This document shows, one piece after another, positions 8,574 through 16,486 of a stretch of 57,999 bases of DNA. Under the pieces are notes generated by a model that saw nothing but the letters and a program-made list of their open reading frames with translations, was not told the origin of the DNA and did no database searches. The stretch covers positions 1 through 57,999 of the forward strand of contig JAJCZP010000054.1 of NCBI GenBank assembly GCA_029262315.1, read 5' to 3'. The stretch is from Deltaproteobacteria bacterium. Its GTDB lineage: Bacteria; Desulfobacterota; Binatia; UTPRO1. The position numbers and the translations under genes were made by a program. How positions within the stretch are numbered: position 1 is the first letter of the stretch; each line of letters opens with the position of its first letter.

Positions 8574-10649
8574 CTATTCGAGTACTTGGAGCAGGTTGCT
8601 GAAGTCGTCGGTCCAGACGATCGGAGGCTCTGCCTCCTCCGGCCACGCGCGTGCGAGCGTCGTCACGCGTCGATCCTCCATGAAGCGGCGATTGTTCGTC
8701 AGCAGGACCCACGTGGCGCTGCGTCCGCTGACGCGGCGGTCGCGGCGGCTCTTGATGTAGAGGGCATGCTTTCCCGCGTGCTCGGCAAGCCCGCGCACGA
8801 GCGGAGCGAGCTCGAGATGGATGTTCGAGATGTGAATCGCCAGGATGCCGTCGGGTGCGAGATGTGCCCAGTAGATCTCCATGGCCTCGATCGTGAGCAG
8901 GTGCATGGGGATCGCGTCGCCGCTGAAGGCATCGAGTGCCAGCACATCAAATTGATGGCTGCCGTCCGCGAGCTCGCGCTCGAGTGAGAGGCGTCCATCG
9001 CCGAGGATGACGTCGATCGTTGCCTTGCTGTCGGTCAGATAGCTGAAATACGCGCGCGACAGCCGCACCGCCTTCGCATCGATCTCGTAGAAGCGCATGC
9101 GATCGCCGGGACGCGCCAGTGCCGCGAGCGTGCCGGTTCCGAGGCCGAGAACGCCGACGTGCAGGGGCTGGCGCAGCCCGGATTTTCGGCGCGGATGAAA
9201 GGCGAGCGCGGCGCGAATGCCGCTCTTCTTCGTGTAATAGCTCGTCGGAATCCGTCGTCGATTTGCCGCCATGAACTGATCCCCGTGACGGATCTGACCG
9301 TGATAGAGTTTCCGTTTCCACCGCCGGGGGCTGTCGATGTGCGATTCGGCGACGCGCAATACGCCGTAGAACGAGCGCGAGACCGCAACGGTCTCGTCGA
9401 AGTGCTCGTGGATGTGGAGCCCCAGACCGAACACCAGCGGGACGAGACCGAACGCCCATGGGAGCGGGCGTTCGAGGAGTCGAGGACGCGTGCCTCGCGG
9501 CCGTTCTCGATCGTTGATGATGCAGTAGGCCGCCAGTCCGTACGTGCCGAGCAGGCCCAGATGAAGTTCCCAGTAGCCGTCGAAGATGCGCGGGGCGACG
9601 ATGCCGACAAAGCCACCGCCGAGCGCGCCTCCGAGCGCGACGAGGAGATAGAAGAGCGTCAGGTGGCGCGCGTCGGGACGTCGGCGGACCAGCTCTCCGT
9701 GGCAGACCATGCACGAGGCAAGGAGCGTCGTCAGGTAGGCGACGACTTGTGTGCTGAGTGCCGTCTTGCTCGACGCGTTTAGCATCCACAGGCATGTGCC
9801 GAGCCCGACGACGAGGGCAGGCAGCCAGATGCGGCGGTCGTACCAACGATCGCCCTCGAACGTGACGATGAAGCTGACGAGGTAGAGCACGAGCGGGAGT
9901 ACCCACAGGAACGGAACGGCCGCCACGTCCTGACAGATCTGATTGGTCGTGGCGAGTAGCATCATCGAGGCACAGGCCGGCAGGAGAAGCCAGAGTGCGC
10001 GGCGCTCACGCCCGATCGTCGAGGATGCGAGCCTTTCGGCGAGGGGCGGATCGGCGACTCCGGGGTCGTCGGCCTTTCCCCGTGCGATCCCCACGGTCAA
10101 CAGCGCGAACGTCACGTACATGCCGGACCACAGCATCGTCTGGGTTCCCAGCCGGAGATTCGGCTCGAGGACGAACGGATATGCGAGGAGACCAAGGAGC
10201 GAGCCCGCGTTCGAGAGCGCGTACAGCCGATACGGAGCATGCGTCGAGTGCTCCGAGGTGAGCCAGCGCTGCAGGAGCGGCGCCGTCGTGGTCAGCAGGA
10301 AGTACGGAGGTCCGACGGTGGCCGCGAGCAGCAGGACGATGTGCAGCGTAGGATCGTTACCGCCGACCGGCTTCCATGCGTCGCCAGGTGCGATGGGTAG
10401 CAGCGCCAGCGAGCCGAGGAGCAGGCCCATGTGCGTGCGACGCTGCGCCGACGGGGAGAGCCGAGTCGTCAGCACGTGGGCGTACGCGTAGCCGAGGACC
10501 AGGATCGCTTGGAAGAAGAACACGCACGCGGTCCACGTGCCCGGCCCACCACCGAACCACGGCAGGATGTACCGGGCCATCATCGGCTGCACTCCGAACA
10601 GGAGGTACGCGCTCAGAAAGATCGCAATCGCCGATGTCAGCCCCCGCAT
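8574..10649 (-). CDS. Fused MFS-type membrane domain and spermidine-synthase-like domain
   Basis: 691 residues. Residues 1-410 carry about ten to twelve membrane helices, beginning with the characteristic GVQPMMARYILPWFGG block. Residues 470-690 are a class I aminopropyl/methyltransferase fold: GVLGLGTGTLAALARPGD as cofactor loop, then FYEIDAKAV and LDAFSGDAIPMHLLT. Such fusions are common in proteobacteria but their substrate is not established; polyamine synthesis is not proven. The ATG at 10649 follows GGGGAG. 67 bases separate it from the upstream P450 gene on the same strand. Confidence 0.88.
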   Translation of the reverse strand: MRGLTSAIAIFLSAYLLFGVQPMMARYILPWFGGGPGTWTACVFFFQAILVLGYAYAHVLTTRLSPSAQRRTHMGLLLGSLALLPIAPGDAWKPVGGNDPTLHIVLLLAATVGPPYFLLTTTAPLLQRWLTSEHSTHAPYRLYALSNAGSLLGLLAYPFVLEPNLRLGTQTMLWSGMYVTFALLTVGIARGKADDPGVADPPLAERLASSTIGRERRALWLLLPACASMMLLATTNQICQDVAAVPFLWVLPLVLYLVSFIVTFEGDRWYDRRIWLPALVVGLGTCLWMLNASSKTALSTQVVAYLTTLLASCMVCHGELVRRRPDARHLTLFYLLVALGGALGGGFVGIVAPRIFDGYWELHLGLLGTYGLAAYCIINDRERPRGTRPRLLERPLPWAFGLVPLVFGLGLHIHEHFDETVAVSRSFYGVLRVAESHIDSPRRWKRKLYHGQIRHGDQFMAANRRRIPTSYYTKKSGIRAALAFHPRRKSGLRQPLHVGVLGLGTGTLAALARPGDRMRFYEIDAKAVRLSRAYFSYLTDSKATIDVILGDGRLSLERELADGSHQFDVLALDAFSGDAIPMHLLTIEAMEIYWAHLAPDGILAIHISNIHLELAPLVRGLAEHAGKHALYIKSRRDRRVSGRSATWVLLTNNRRFMEDRRVTTLARAWPEEAEPPIVWTDDFSNLLQVLE

Positions 10650-10716
10650 GCCTCGCTCCCCGCGAGGCAGTGTATAGGACAGACGCCATGCTGGATGCAG
10701 CAGGAATTTACGAAGA

Positions 10717-11949
10717 CTACGTGAGCCGCGGGCCCGTCCGGAAGCGGATCTGGGCTTCCTTCACGCCGTTGATGAAGTTCGAGCGCAGCCGGCGCGGCGG
10801 TGCGACGAGCTCGATGTCGTGCATGCGCTGGGTAATGCCGCGAAAGATCTCCTGGAGCTCCATGCGGGCCAGGTTGGCGCCGAGACAGAAGTGCTCGCCA
10901 ACGCCGAACGCCAGATGGTCGGCCTTGCGGTGGATGTCGAAGGTCTGCGCGTCGTCGAAGATCTCCTCGTCGCGATTGGCCGACGGGTACCACACCACGA
11001 CCTTGGCGTTCTCGGCGATCGCCTGACCGCGGATCTCCGTCGCCGCCATCGTCTGACGGCGGAAGCAGTGCACGGCCGGGGCGAAGCGGAGGATCTCTTC
11101 GACGGCACTCGGAAGGAGATCTTGCTCGCGTCGCAACTCCGCGAGCTGGTCGGGGTGATCGAGCAGGGTCAACATGCCGTTCGAGGTGACGGTGCGGGTA
11201 GTCTCGTTCCCGGCCACGAGCAGGAGGAGAAAGAAGAACTGGAATTCCTCTTCCGAGAGTTTCTCGCCGTCGAGCTCGGCATGGACGAGTCCGGTCGCGA
11301 GATCGTCTCGCGGCTCCGCCAGGGCGCGATCGCGGAGCTTGGTGGCGTACATGAACATCTCGCCGAAGGCCTCGTCGTTCTTTTGCTCCTCGTTCACGAG
11401 GGATCCGTCGGGCTGGAGCTCGGGATCGTCGAAGCCGATCATCTGGTTCCCGAGATTGTAGATACGCGTGCGGTCCTCGGCGGGAACGCCCATCATTTCG
11501 CAGATCGCGAGCATCGGGAGTTGTGCGGCGACGTCCTCGACGAAGTCGCAGGTCCCGCGTTCGATGACGCCGTCGATGATCTCGCCGACGAGCTCCTGAA
11601 TCCGGTGATGTAGCGCGTTGATCATCCGGGGGGTGAACGCTTTGTTGACGAGGTTCCGGTACTGACGGTGTTGCGGCGGATCCATGTTCAGCATGATCTT
11701 GCGCGTCACCTCGAGCATGTGCGCATCGGGCTCGCGGACGAGTGCCCCCCGACGCGCCGAGGAGAAGAGGCCGGGATTGCGCGAGATGGCCTTCACATCC
11801 TCGTACTTGGTGATCGCCCAGTAGCCGGGACCGCCCGGCTCATCCTGCCAGAAGACGGGCGCTTCGCGTCGGAGCACCGCGAACATCTCGTGCGGGACGC
11901 TGCGCTGGAAGCGCTCGAGATCCACCAGATTGACGTCACTCAGCTGCAT
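10717..11949 (-). CDS. Cytochrome P450
   Basis: 410 residues, a soluble bacterial class I P450. The heme-thiolate loop is FGVGEHFCLGANLAR. The I-helix shows AGNETTRT in place of AG.DTT, the K-helix is EEILRF, and the Arg of the PERF-like region is present. The Cys ligates heme and the protein would need a ferredoxin/reductase pair; none is adjacent. The ATG at 11949 has GGGGAGG upstream. An upstream in-frame ATG at 11982 lies inside a palindromic operator and is less likely. Related P450s often act on steroids, terpenes or fatty acids; the substrate here cannot be read from sequence. Confidence 0.94.
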   Translation of the reverse strand: MQLSDVNLVDLERFQRSVPHEMFAVLRREAPVFWQDEPGGPGYWAITKYEDVKAISRNPGLFSSARRGALVREPDAHMLEVTRKIMLNMDPPQHRQYRNLVNKAFTPRMINALHHRIQELVGEIIDGVIERGTCDFVEDVAAQLPMLAICEMMGVPAEDRTRIYNLGNQMIGFDDPELQPDGSLVNEEQKNDEAFGEMFMYATKLRDRALAEPRDDLATGLVHAELDGEKLSEEEFQFFFLLLLVAGNETTRTVTSNGMLTLLDHPDQLAELRREQDLLPSAVEEILRFAPAVHCFRRQTMAATEIRGQAIAENAKVVVWYPSANRDEEIFDDAQTFDIHRKADHLAFGVGEHFCLGANLARMELQEIFRGITQRMHDIELVAPPRRLRSNFINGVKEAQIRFRTGPRLT

Positions 11950-11976
11950 GCAGGCATCCTCCCCAGGGTCGGCACC

Positions 11977-11996
11977 AAACAAACGAACGTTTGTTT
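11977..11996 (-). promoter_or_regulatory. Perfect palindromic operator upstream of the P450 gene
   Basis: AAACAAACG (11977-11985) and CGTTTGTTT (11988-11996) are exact inverted repeats around a 2-bp centre, 27 bases upstream of the P450 ATG. The AT-rich, TetR-style half-sites stand out in this GC-rich DNA. The cognate regulator is not adjacent. Confidence 0.7.
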
Positions 11997-12083
11997 ATTA
12001 TCCGGCCCAGGGATGCCCGGTCAAGATGCGATCGGGCAGGTGGCGCTATTGGGCCGTGCGGACGAGCAGCGGAATCGTCGCAG

Positions 12084-13427
12084 CTAGGGACAGACGGTGC
12101 CGGCGAAAGTGTCGCAGTCGACGCTCAAGTCGTTGGCGGCGTTCAGCGCGGTGCAGACGTGGCAGGCCGTCGCGTCGTCGAGACAGGTCGCCAACGCGGC
12201 TTCGGTGCCCACGCCGCAGCCGGGGAAGCTCGCGGCCAGATCGACGCCGATGCACTTCCGCGGCAGCACCTGGGTTGCGATACGGCCGACCGTGTCGTCG
12301 CAAAAGCGCTCGATCTTGAGCAACGGGTCGTTGCCGACGCACAGCTCGAGATCGGTGGCGTCGTCGAAGGGCAGGTCGGCGCCGCCCGGTCCCGCGGTGC
12401 CCTTGAGGCCGTTCTTCTTACACTTGCCGAACCACTTCAGGTACGTGTCCTGACACTTGCGGACGGCCTTGTTGACGGCCAGCTGACAACCGGCGGTGTC
12501 GGGGTCGCCCGCTTTGGTGGCCATCTGGCCCACATTCAAGTCGGCGCCGAAGATGGCGTGGACCAGTGATAGCTCTTTGTCGATCCCCGCGTCGTTTACC
12601 GTGATGGGATCGCTGGCGGCCCCGAAGACGGGGAGCTTGATCACGCCGCCGTTGTCGACGCCGTCGCAGTGCTTGTCGAAATCGAGAATGGTCTTGCCGC
12701 GCGCGGTGGCAATCTTGGCGCCCGGGTCGGCGGCGATGCACGTCTCGAGTGTGCCGACGAGCTTACCCTTGGCATGGTCGCGGAGACACTTGTCGATCTG
12801 TCGACCTTGTTTCGTCGTCACGCGCGCGAGATCCCGGCTGAGCTTGTTGTTGCAGCGCTCGCTGCTCGCCGTGATCGGGACGTCGACGAGCGTCAGCACG
12901 AGGTGGGCGCGGATTTCACCCGCCGGGAAATCGAGCGAGTGGATGTTCACATAGCCCAGGTCGTCGAGCATGTGTTCGAGGACTGCGTTCCGTGGAAGGC
13001 CCGAGGTGGCGCTCAACGTCGCGAAATCGGCGCTGCCCATGACCGTGTCGGTGGTTCGGTTCACTCCCGAGGCGATGACGTCGGCCTCGACCGTGAAGAT
13101 GTTGAACAGATGCGGCGTGACGCTCTGCGCCGGGGTCGCCGGACCGTGCACGTGAATCGCGGAGAGCAGTCCCTGCAGGTCGGCCCAGTCGATCGTGTAG
13201 CTCATTGCGCCCGTGTCGGTGTCATACGTGAGCGTGGCGTGGCCAGTGGCCGCGCTGTCGGTCGAGCCGTCGCCCGCGCATGCCACGGCAGGTGGCACCG
13301 CACAGTTGTTTACTTGGTCTTCACTGGCGTCCATGTCCCAGACGTAGGTGCCGGCCTGGGCGCTGCCGAGCCCGAGTGTGCAGGTGACGAGCGCGGCGAC
13401 GATTGCGGCGTATCCGGGCGTGCGCAT
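12084..13427 (-). CDS. Secreted CHRD-domain protein with C-terminal Cys/Lys-rich helical module
   Basis: 447 residues from an ATG at 13427 preceded by GGAGGAG. Residues 1-24 are a signal peptide cut after AQA. About 25-175 form a CHRD domain (IHVHGPATPAQS, LDFPAGEIRAHLVL), an extracellular fold first seen in chordin. The C-terminal half has Cys-spaced helices such as CNNKLSRDLARVTTKQGR followed by KC, then GKL and C. The pattern (C...K...K...KC...GK...C) recurs in both propeller proteins downstream. It is divergent from the first propeller gene. Probably a periplasmic or extracellular binding/structural protein; no catalytic site is recognised. Confidence 0.82.
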   Translation of the reverse strand: MRTPGYAAIVAALVTCTLGLGSAQAGTYVWDMDASEDQVNNCAVPPAVACAGDGSTDSAATGHATLTYDTDTGAMSYTIDWADLQGLLSAIHVHGPATPAQSVTPHLFNIFTVEADVIASGVNRTTDTVMGSADFATLSATSGLPRNAVLEHMLDDLGYVNIHSLDFPAGEIRAHLVLTLVDVPITASSERCNNKLSRDLARVTTKQGRQIDKCLRDHAKGKLVGTLETCIAADPGAKIATARGKTILDFDKHCDGVDNGGVIKLPVFGAASDPITVNDAGIDKELSLVHAIFGADLNVGQMATKAGDPDTAGCQLAVNKAVRKCQDTYLKWFGKCKKNGLKGTAGPGGADLPFDDATDLELCVGNDPLLKIERFCDDTVGRIATQVLPRKCIGVDLAASFPGCGVGTEAALATCLDDATACHVCTALNAANDLSVDCDTFAGTVCP

Positions 13428-13703
13428 GCTGATTCTCCTCCGTTGGACCAAGCGTTCTTCGGGCGCCGCAGTGGAGTCGCATCGGCGGCACGCGGCGCCC
13501 AAGTCGCCAACAAAACACAGGGTTCCTGTCGGGGTCAATGAACTTTGGCGCGCGCCGGGTGCGTCACGTTGTCGCATCTGGCGATTGGATCGCTCAGCGG
13601 CCATGTCGTTGTCGATGGCCGACGCCTGGTCCGCCGCGTAAGTGCTTGTTCCAGCTTGTACGATCGTGCTAGAGCCTTCGATATTGGATCTGGGTGCCGG
13701 GCC
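13428..13703. other. Divergent intergenic region between the CHRD and first propeller genes
   Basis: Together with the leader that follows, this makes a 359-base stretch without a convincing gene. Apart from the CHRD ribosome site (GGAGGAG, minus strand) and a possible plus-strand promoter at 13656-13685, I see no RNA gene, repeat or mobile element in it. Confidence 0.5.
13656..13685 (+). promoter_or_regulatory. Possible promoter of the first propeller gene
   Basis: TTGTAC (13656-13661), an 18-base spacer, then GATATT (13680-13685). It is placed about 100 bases before the start codon, which would give a transcript containing the whole conserved leader. Confidence 0.4.
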
Positions 13704-13786
13704 GTCATGCGTGTCGTCATGCGGGCCCCAGATTTATTTCGAGTTCGTTCACCGAGGAGGATCCTCCCATGCCAAGGAGAGTGCCC
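13704..13786 (+). promoter_or_regulatory. Conserved leader of propeller gene 1
   Basis: Contains a direct repeat GTCATGCG-TGTC-GTCATGCG (13704-13723), the 12-bp palindrome GGAGGATCCTCC, and the ribosome site AAGGAG before GTGCCCATG. The same order of elements is kept in front of the second propeller gene. The CCTCC strand could mask the nearby Shine-Dalgarno sequence, so translational control is possible (inference). Confidence 0.5.
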
Positions 13787-16279
13787 ATGCTTGCACGAAA
13801 GTTCCGTGGAATCTTGACGGCTGCGCTGTTGGGCGCGTCAATGGTGTTTGCGCCGACCGTGACGATCGCGGCCGTTGACGCGACGAACGTCGACTCTCTC
13901 CAGATCAAATGGGAATTCGCGGCCGGGGGCCCTGTCTACTCGAGTCCGAAGCTCGCCAATGGCTTGCTCTACGTGACGTCGGCGGACGGTTCCATCTACG
14001 CCCTCAACCCCAATTCGGGTGCCATCGTCTGGTCGTTCGATACCGGATCGGTCTTCGGTGGCGTCCGGGGTTCGGCGCTGATCACGCCGGGCGGCGATGT
14101 GTGCATCGGTGATGCCGATTCTCATGTGTGGTGTCGCGATGGCCTGACGGGTGCTGCCATCTGGGACAAGCAAATCGTGACACGAAGCGCGTGCAACAAC
14201 GGCGCTGGCTTCATTCAATGCGGGGCCGATAGCGACTGTCCGGCGACCAGTACCTGCAGTCCGGTCGATGACATCTGGTCCGCGCCGGCAAGCGCGGACG
14301 GCCGGCTGTTCCTGAGCATCGCGTCGCATCTCGACAATCCGTGCACCAAGGGACGCGTCGTCGCGCTCGATCTCGCGACCGGCGCCGACCTCTGGGAGTT
14401 CGTGACGGTTCCCGACAAGGTCTGCGACACCGATACGACGATCGAGTGCTCCGCCGACAGTGATTGTCCGGCGGCCGGCAGCTGCATCGAGGGCATCGGC
14501 GGCGGCGTCACGGCCACGGTGTCGACCGATCCTACGGGAGCGTTCGTCTACATGAACACGGTCGGCTGCTTCACCTATCCGTCCATTGGCGATTCCGACA
14601 CGATCTTGAAGCTCGATGCTACGACGGGTGCCGTGGTGTGGCGGAACCGAGTCGACCCGCCCGAGCAGTTCGGCGCGTGCAGCAACGATCAGTCGATCGA
14701 TTGTGGGACCGACGCCGACTGTGGCGCGGCGAACGTCTGCACCCCCAAAACCTTCTACCACGACTACGGCTCGCTGAACGGTCCTGTTCCGGTTGATGTT
14801 GGGCCGCCGGTCAACAAGACGCTGCTCATCACCGGGAGCAAGAACGGCACGCTTTACGCCCTCGATGAGGCGACTGGGGCGATCGAATGGTTCAACGAGG
14901 TAGCGCCAAAGCCGATTACCCCGGCATTCGCAGGTTTCGGCCTGTTCAATGGGCCGGTCGCTGTCGGCGATGGCCGGGTCTATGCGGCACTGTTCAATCA
15001 TGTGCCGGGGATTGCGCCGGCGCCGGACCATATCCAGGCCTTTGACGTCACGGACGGTTCCACGGTGTGGACCGCGGACGCCGGCTTGGCCTGGAGCGGT
15101 GCCTCGCACGCCAACGGCGTCGTCTACACCGGAAACAACACGCTGGCTCTGTTGAGCGCCCACAATGCCGCGAACGGCAACCTGCTCCACGAACTCGCTC
15201 TCCCGGCGCCGACGGTCTCGGTGGCGACCGTTGACGGGGCGAGCCTCTACGTCGGGTACGGACTGTTCGGGGTCGGTGGTGTGCAGGCCTTCACGCTCGG
15301 ATCCGTCGGCAAATGCCAGCAGACCGTCAACAAGGAGACCGCGAAGTTCCTGCAGGGCGAGGCGAAGACCATCAGCAAGTGCGAGCTCTCGAAGGTGAAG
15401 GGCAAGCTCGCGGGCTCGACGGTGTGTATCCGCGACGACGTCAAGACGACTGAGAAGCTCACCAAGATCGAGTCGAAGAAAATCGCTGGCATCAGCAAGA
15501 AGTGCGGCGGTGACGACAAGGTGTGCGGTGGGGATCTGACCGGGGAGATCGGCAGCGCGGACATCGGCTTCGGTGGCAGTTGTCCTGGCTTCGAGGGCCA
15601 GGGGCTGTGTACGGGTGGTAGCAACGACGGGGATGTCTGCGGCGCGGATACAGATTGCACGGGCGGGGGCACCTGCGCGCCCTGCGACGGCTCGATCGCG
15701 TCGGGCGACTGCTCGGGTGCCATCACCTGTGTGGATTGCATCGCCGCGGTGGCGACGCGCCAGATGAACGAACTCCTGGTCGGCAATCTGGTCTCGACGG
15801 ATCCGGCCCTCGAGAAGGAGGAGAACAAGTGCCAGCAGACGATCCTGAAGGAGGCCTGGAAGTTCTTTCAGGCGACGTCGAAGATCCTTCAGAAGTGCTG
15901 GGACAAGCGGCTCGCTGGTAAGCATTCCGACGACTGTCCGGATGCCGCCGCCGCGGTGGGTTCGGAGGCGCAGAAGGCCGCCGAGAAGATCGCCAAGGCC
16001 GAGGCGAAGAAGGTCTCCAAGATGTGCAAGGCCTGCGGTGGCCCCGACAAGGTGTGCGGTGGGGGTGACGATCTCGCGCTCGCGAGCATCTACAGCCCGG
16101 CGCCCACGTGTCCGGCAGTGACGCTGCCGATCGCGCCGTTTACGGATTGCGGTGCGATCACCGTCGCGACGACGGCAGACATGATCGATTGCATCGACTG
16201 CGTAGCCGAGTTCAAGATCGACTGCGTCAGCACCAACAACGTGCCGGCAGTCGCGGGGTATCCCGCCGCCTGTCAGTAG
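13787..16279 (+). CDS. Secreted PQQ-like beta-propeller protein with Cys-rich inserts and Cys/Lys helical modules (paralog 1)
   Basis: 830 residues. Signal peptide about 1-25, ending near TIAA. About 26-510 form propeller blades of the PQQ-enzyme repeat type (GSIYALNPNSGAIVWSF, GTLYALDEATGAIEWF). Three small inserts with C..D.DC......C spacing interrupt the blades, and a fourth (CGADTDCTGGGTC) lies in the C-terminal third. That third carries two Cys/Lys-rich helical modules: KCQQTVNKETAKFLQ... and CQQTILKEAWKFF.... The start at 13787 is chosen because AAGGAGAGTGCCC and the ATG are conserved in paralog 2; an upstream ATG at 13769 follows a palindrome. No quinone-dehydrogenase catalytic Asp pattern was identified, so an enzymatic role is unproven. 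Confidence 0.85.
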   Translation: MLARKFRGILTAALLGASMVFAPTVTIAAVDATNVDSLQIKWEFAAGGPVYSSPKLANGLLYVTSADGSIYALNPNSGAIVWSFDTGSVFGGVRGSALITPGGDVCIGDADSHVWCRDGLTGAAIWDKQIVTRSACNNGAGFIQCGADSDCPATSTCSPVDDIWSAPASADGRLFLSIASHLDNPCTKGRVVALDLATGADLWEFVTVPDKVCDTDTTIECSADSDCPAAGSCIEGIGGGVTATVSTDPTGAFVYMNTVGCFTYPSIGDSDTILKLDATTGAVVWRNRVDPPEQFGACSNDQSIDCGTDADCGAANVCTPKTFYHDYGSLNGPVPVDVGPPVNKTLLITGSKNGTLYALDEATGAIEWFNEVAPKPITPAFAGFGLFNGPVAVGDGRVYAALFNHVPGIAPAPDHIQAFDVTDGSTVWTADAGLAWSGASHANGVVYTGNNTLALLSAHNAANGNLLHELALPAPTVSVATVDGASLYVGYGLFGVGGVQAFTLGSVGKCQQTVNKETAKFLQGEAKTISKCELSKVKGKLAGSTVCIRDDVKTTEKLTKIESKKIAGISKKCGGDDKVCGGDLTGEIGSADIGFGGSCPGFEGQGLCTGGSNDGDVCGADTDCTGGGTCAPCDGSIASGDCSGAITCVDCIAAVATRQMNELLVGNLVSTDPALEKEENKCQQTILKEAWKFFQATSKILQKCWDKRLAGKHSDDCPDAAAAVGSEAQKAAEKIAKAEAKKVSKMCKACGGPDKVCGGGDDLALASIYSPAPTCPAVTLPIAPFTDCGAITVATTADMIDCIDCVAEFKIDCVSTNNVPAVAGYPAACQ

Positions 16280-16288
16280 ATCGAGTAT

Positions 16289-16322
16289 GCGGGTCCGCCG
16301 GGCACCATTCCGGCGGACCCGC
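16289..16322 (+). terminator. Strong hairpin after propeller gene 1
   Basis: A perfect 13-bp stem (16289-16301 with 16310-16322) and an 8-nt loop begin ten bases after the stop codon. It probably terminates or attenuates transcription between the two paralogs, so the second likely has its own promoter. Confidence 0.75.
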
Positions 16323-16398
16323 TACCCGTCAGCCTTCGAGGCTGGCACGCTGCTGACGTCGGTGGCGCGCCTCACGAATCTGACGCCCATCGGCGTCG

Positions 16399-16486
16399 GC
16401 ATGCGTGTCCGCATGCGGGCCTCGATCTCGCTAGGAACTCCGCGAGCGCTTCGGAGGTGGGTCCTCCCAGCGCAAAGGGAGTGCCC
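16399..16486 (+). promoter_or_regulatory. Conserved leader of propeller gene 2
   Basis: GGCATGCG-TGTC-CGCATGCG (16398-16417; it also reads as the inverted repeat GCATGCG/CGCATGC) is followed by GGAGG-tgggt-CCTCC and then AAAGGGAGTGCCC before the ATG. It matches the leader of paralog 1 in order and spacing. Confidence 0.5.

Noticed and set aside
13838-15925. Long minus-strand frame opposite propeller gene 1
   Set aside because: High-GC shadow frame, Arg-rich, no family motifs; the plus frame has signal peptide and duplicated paralog.
16384-16395. GACGCCCATCGG shared with the dispersed element, near the propeller 2 leader
   Set aside because: Only 12 bases match and hairpin B is absent; kept apart from the repeat family.
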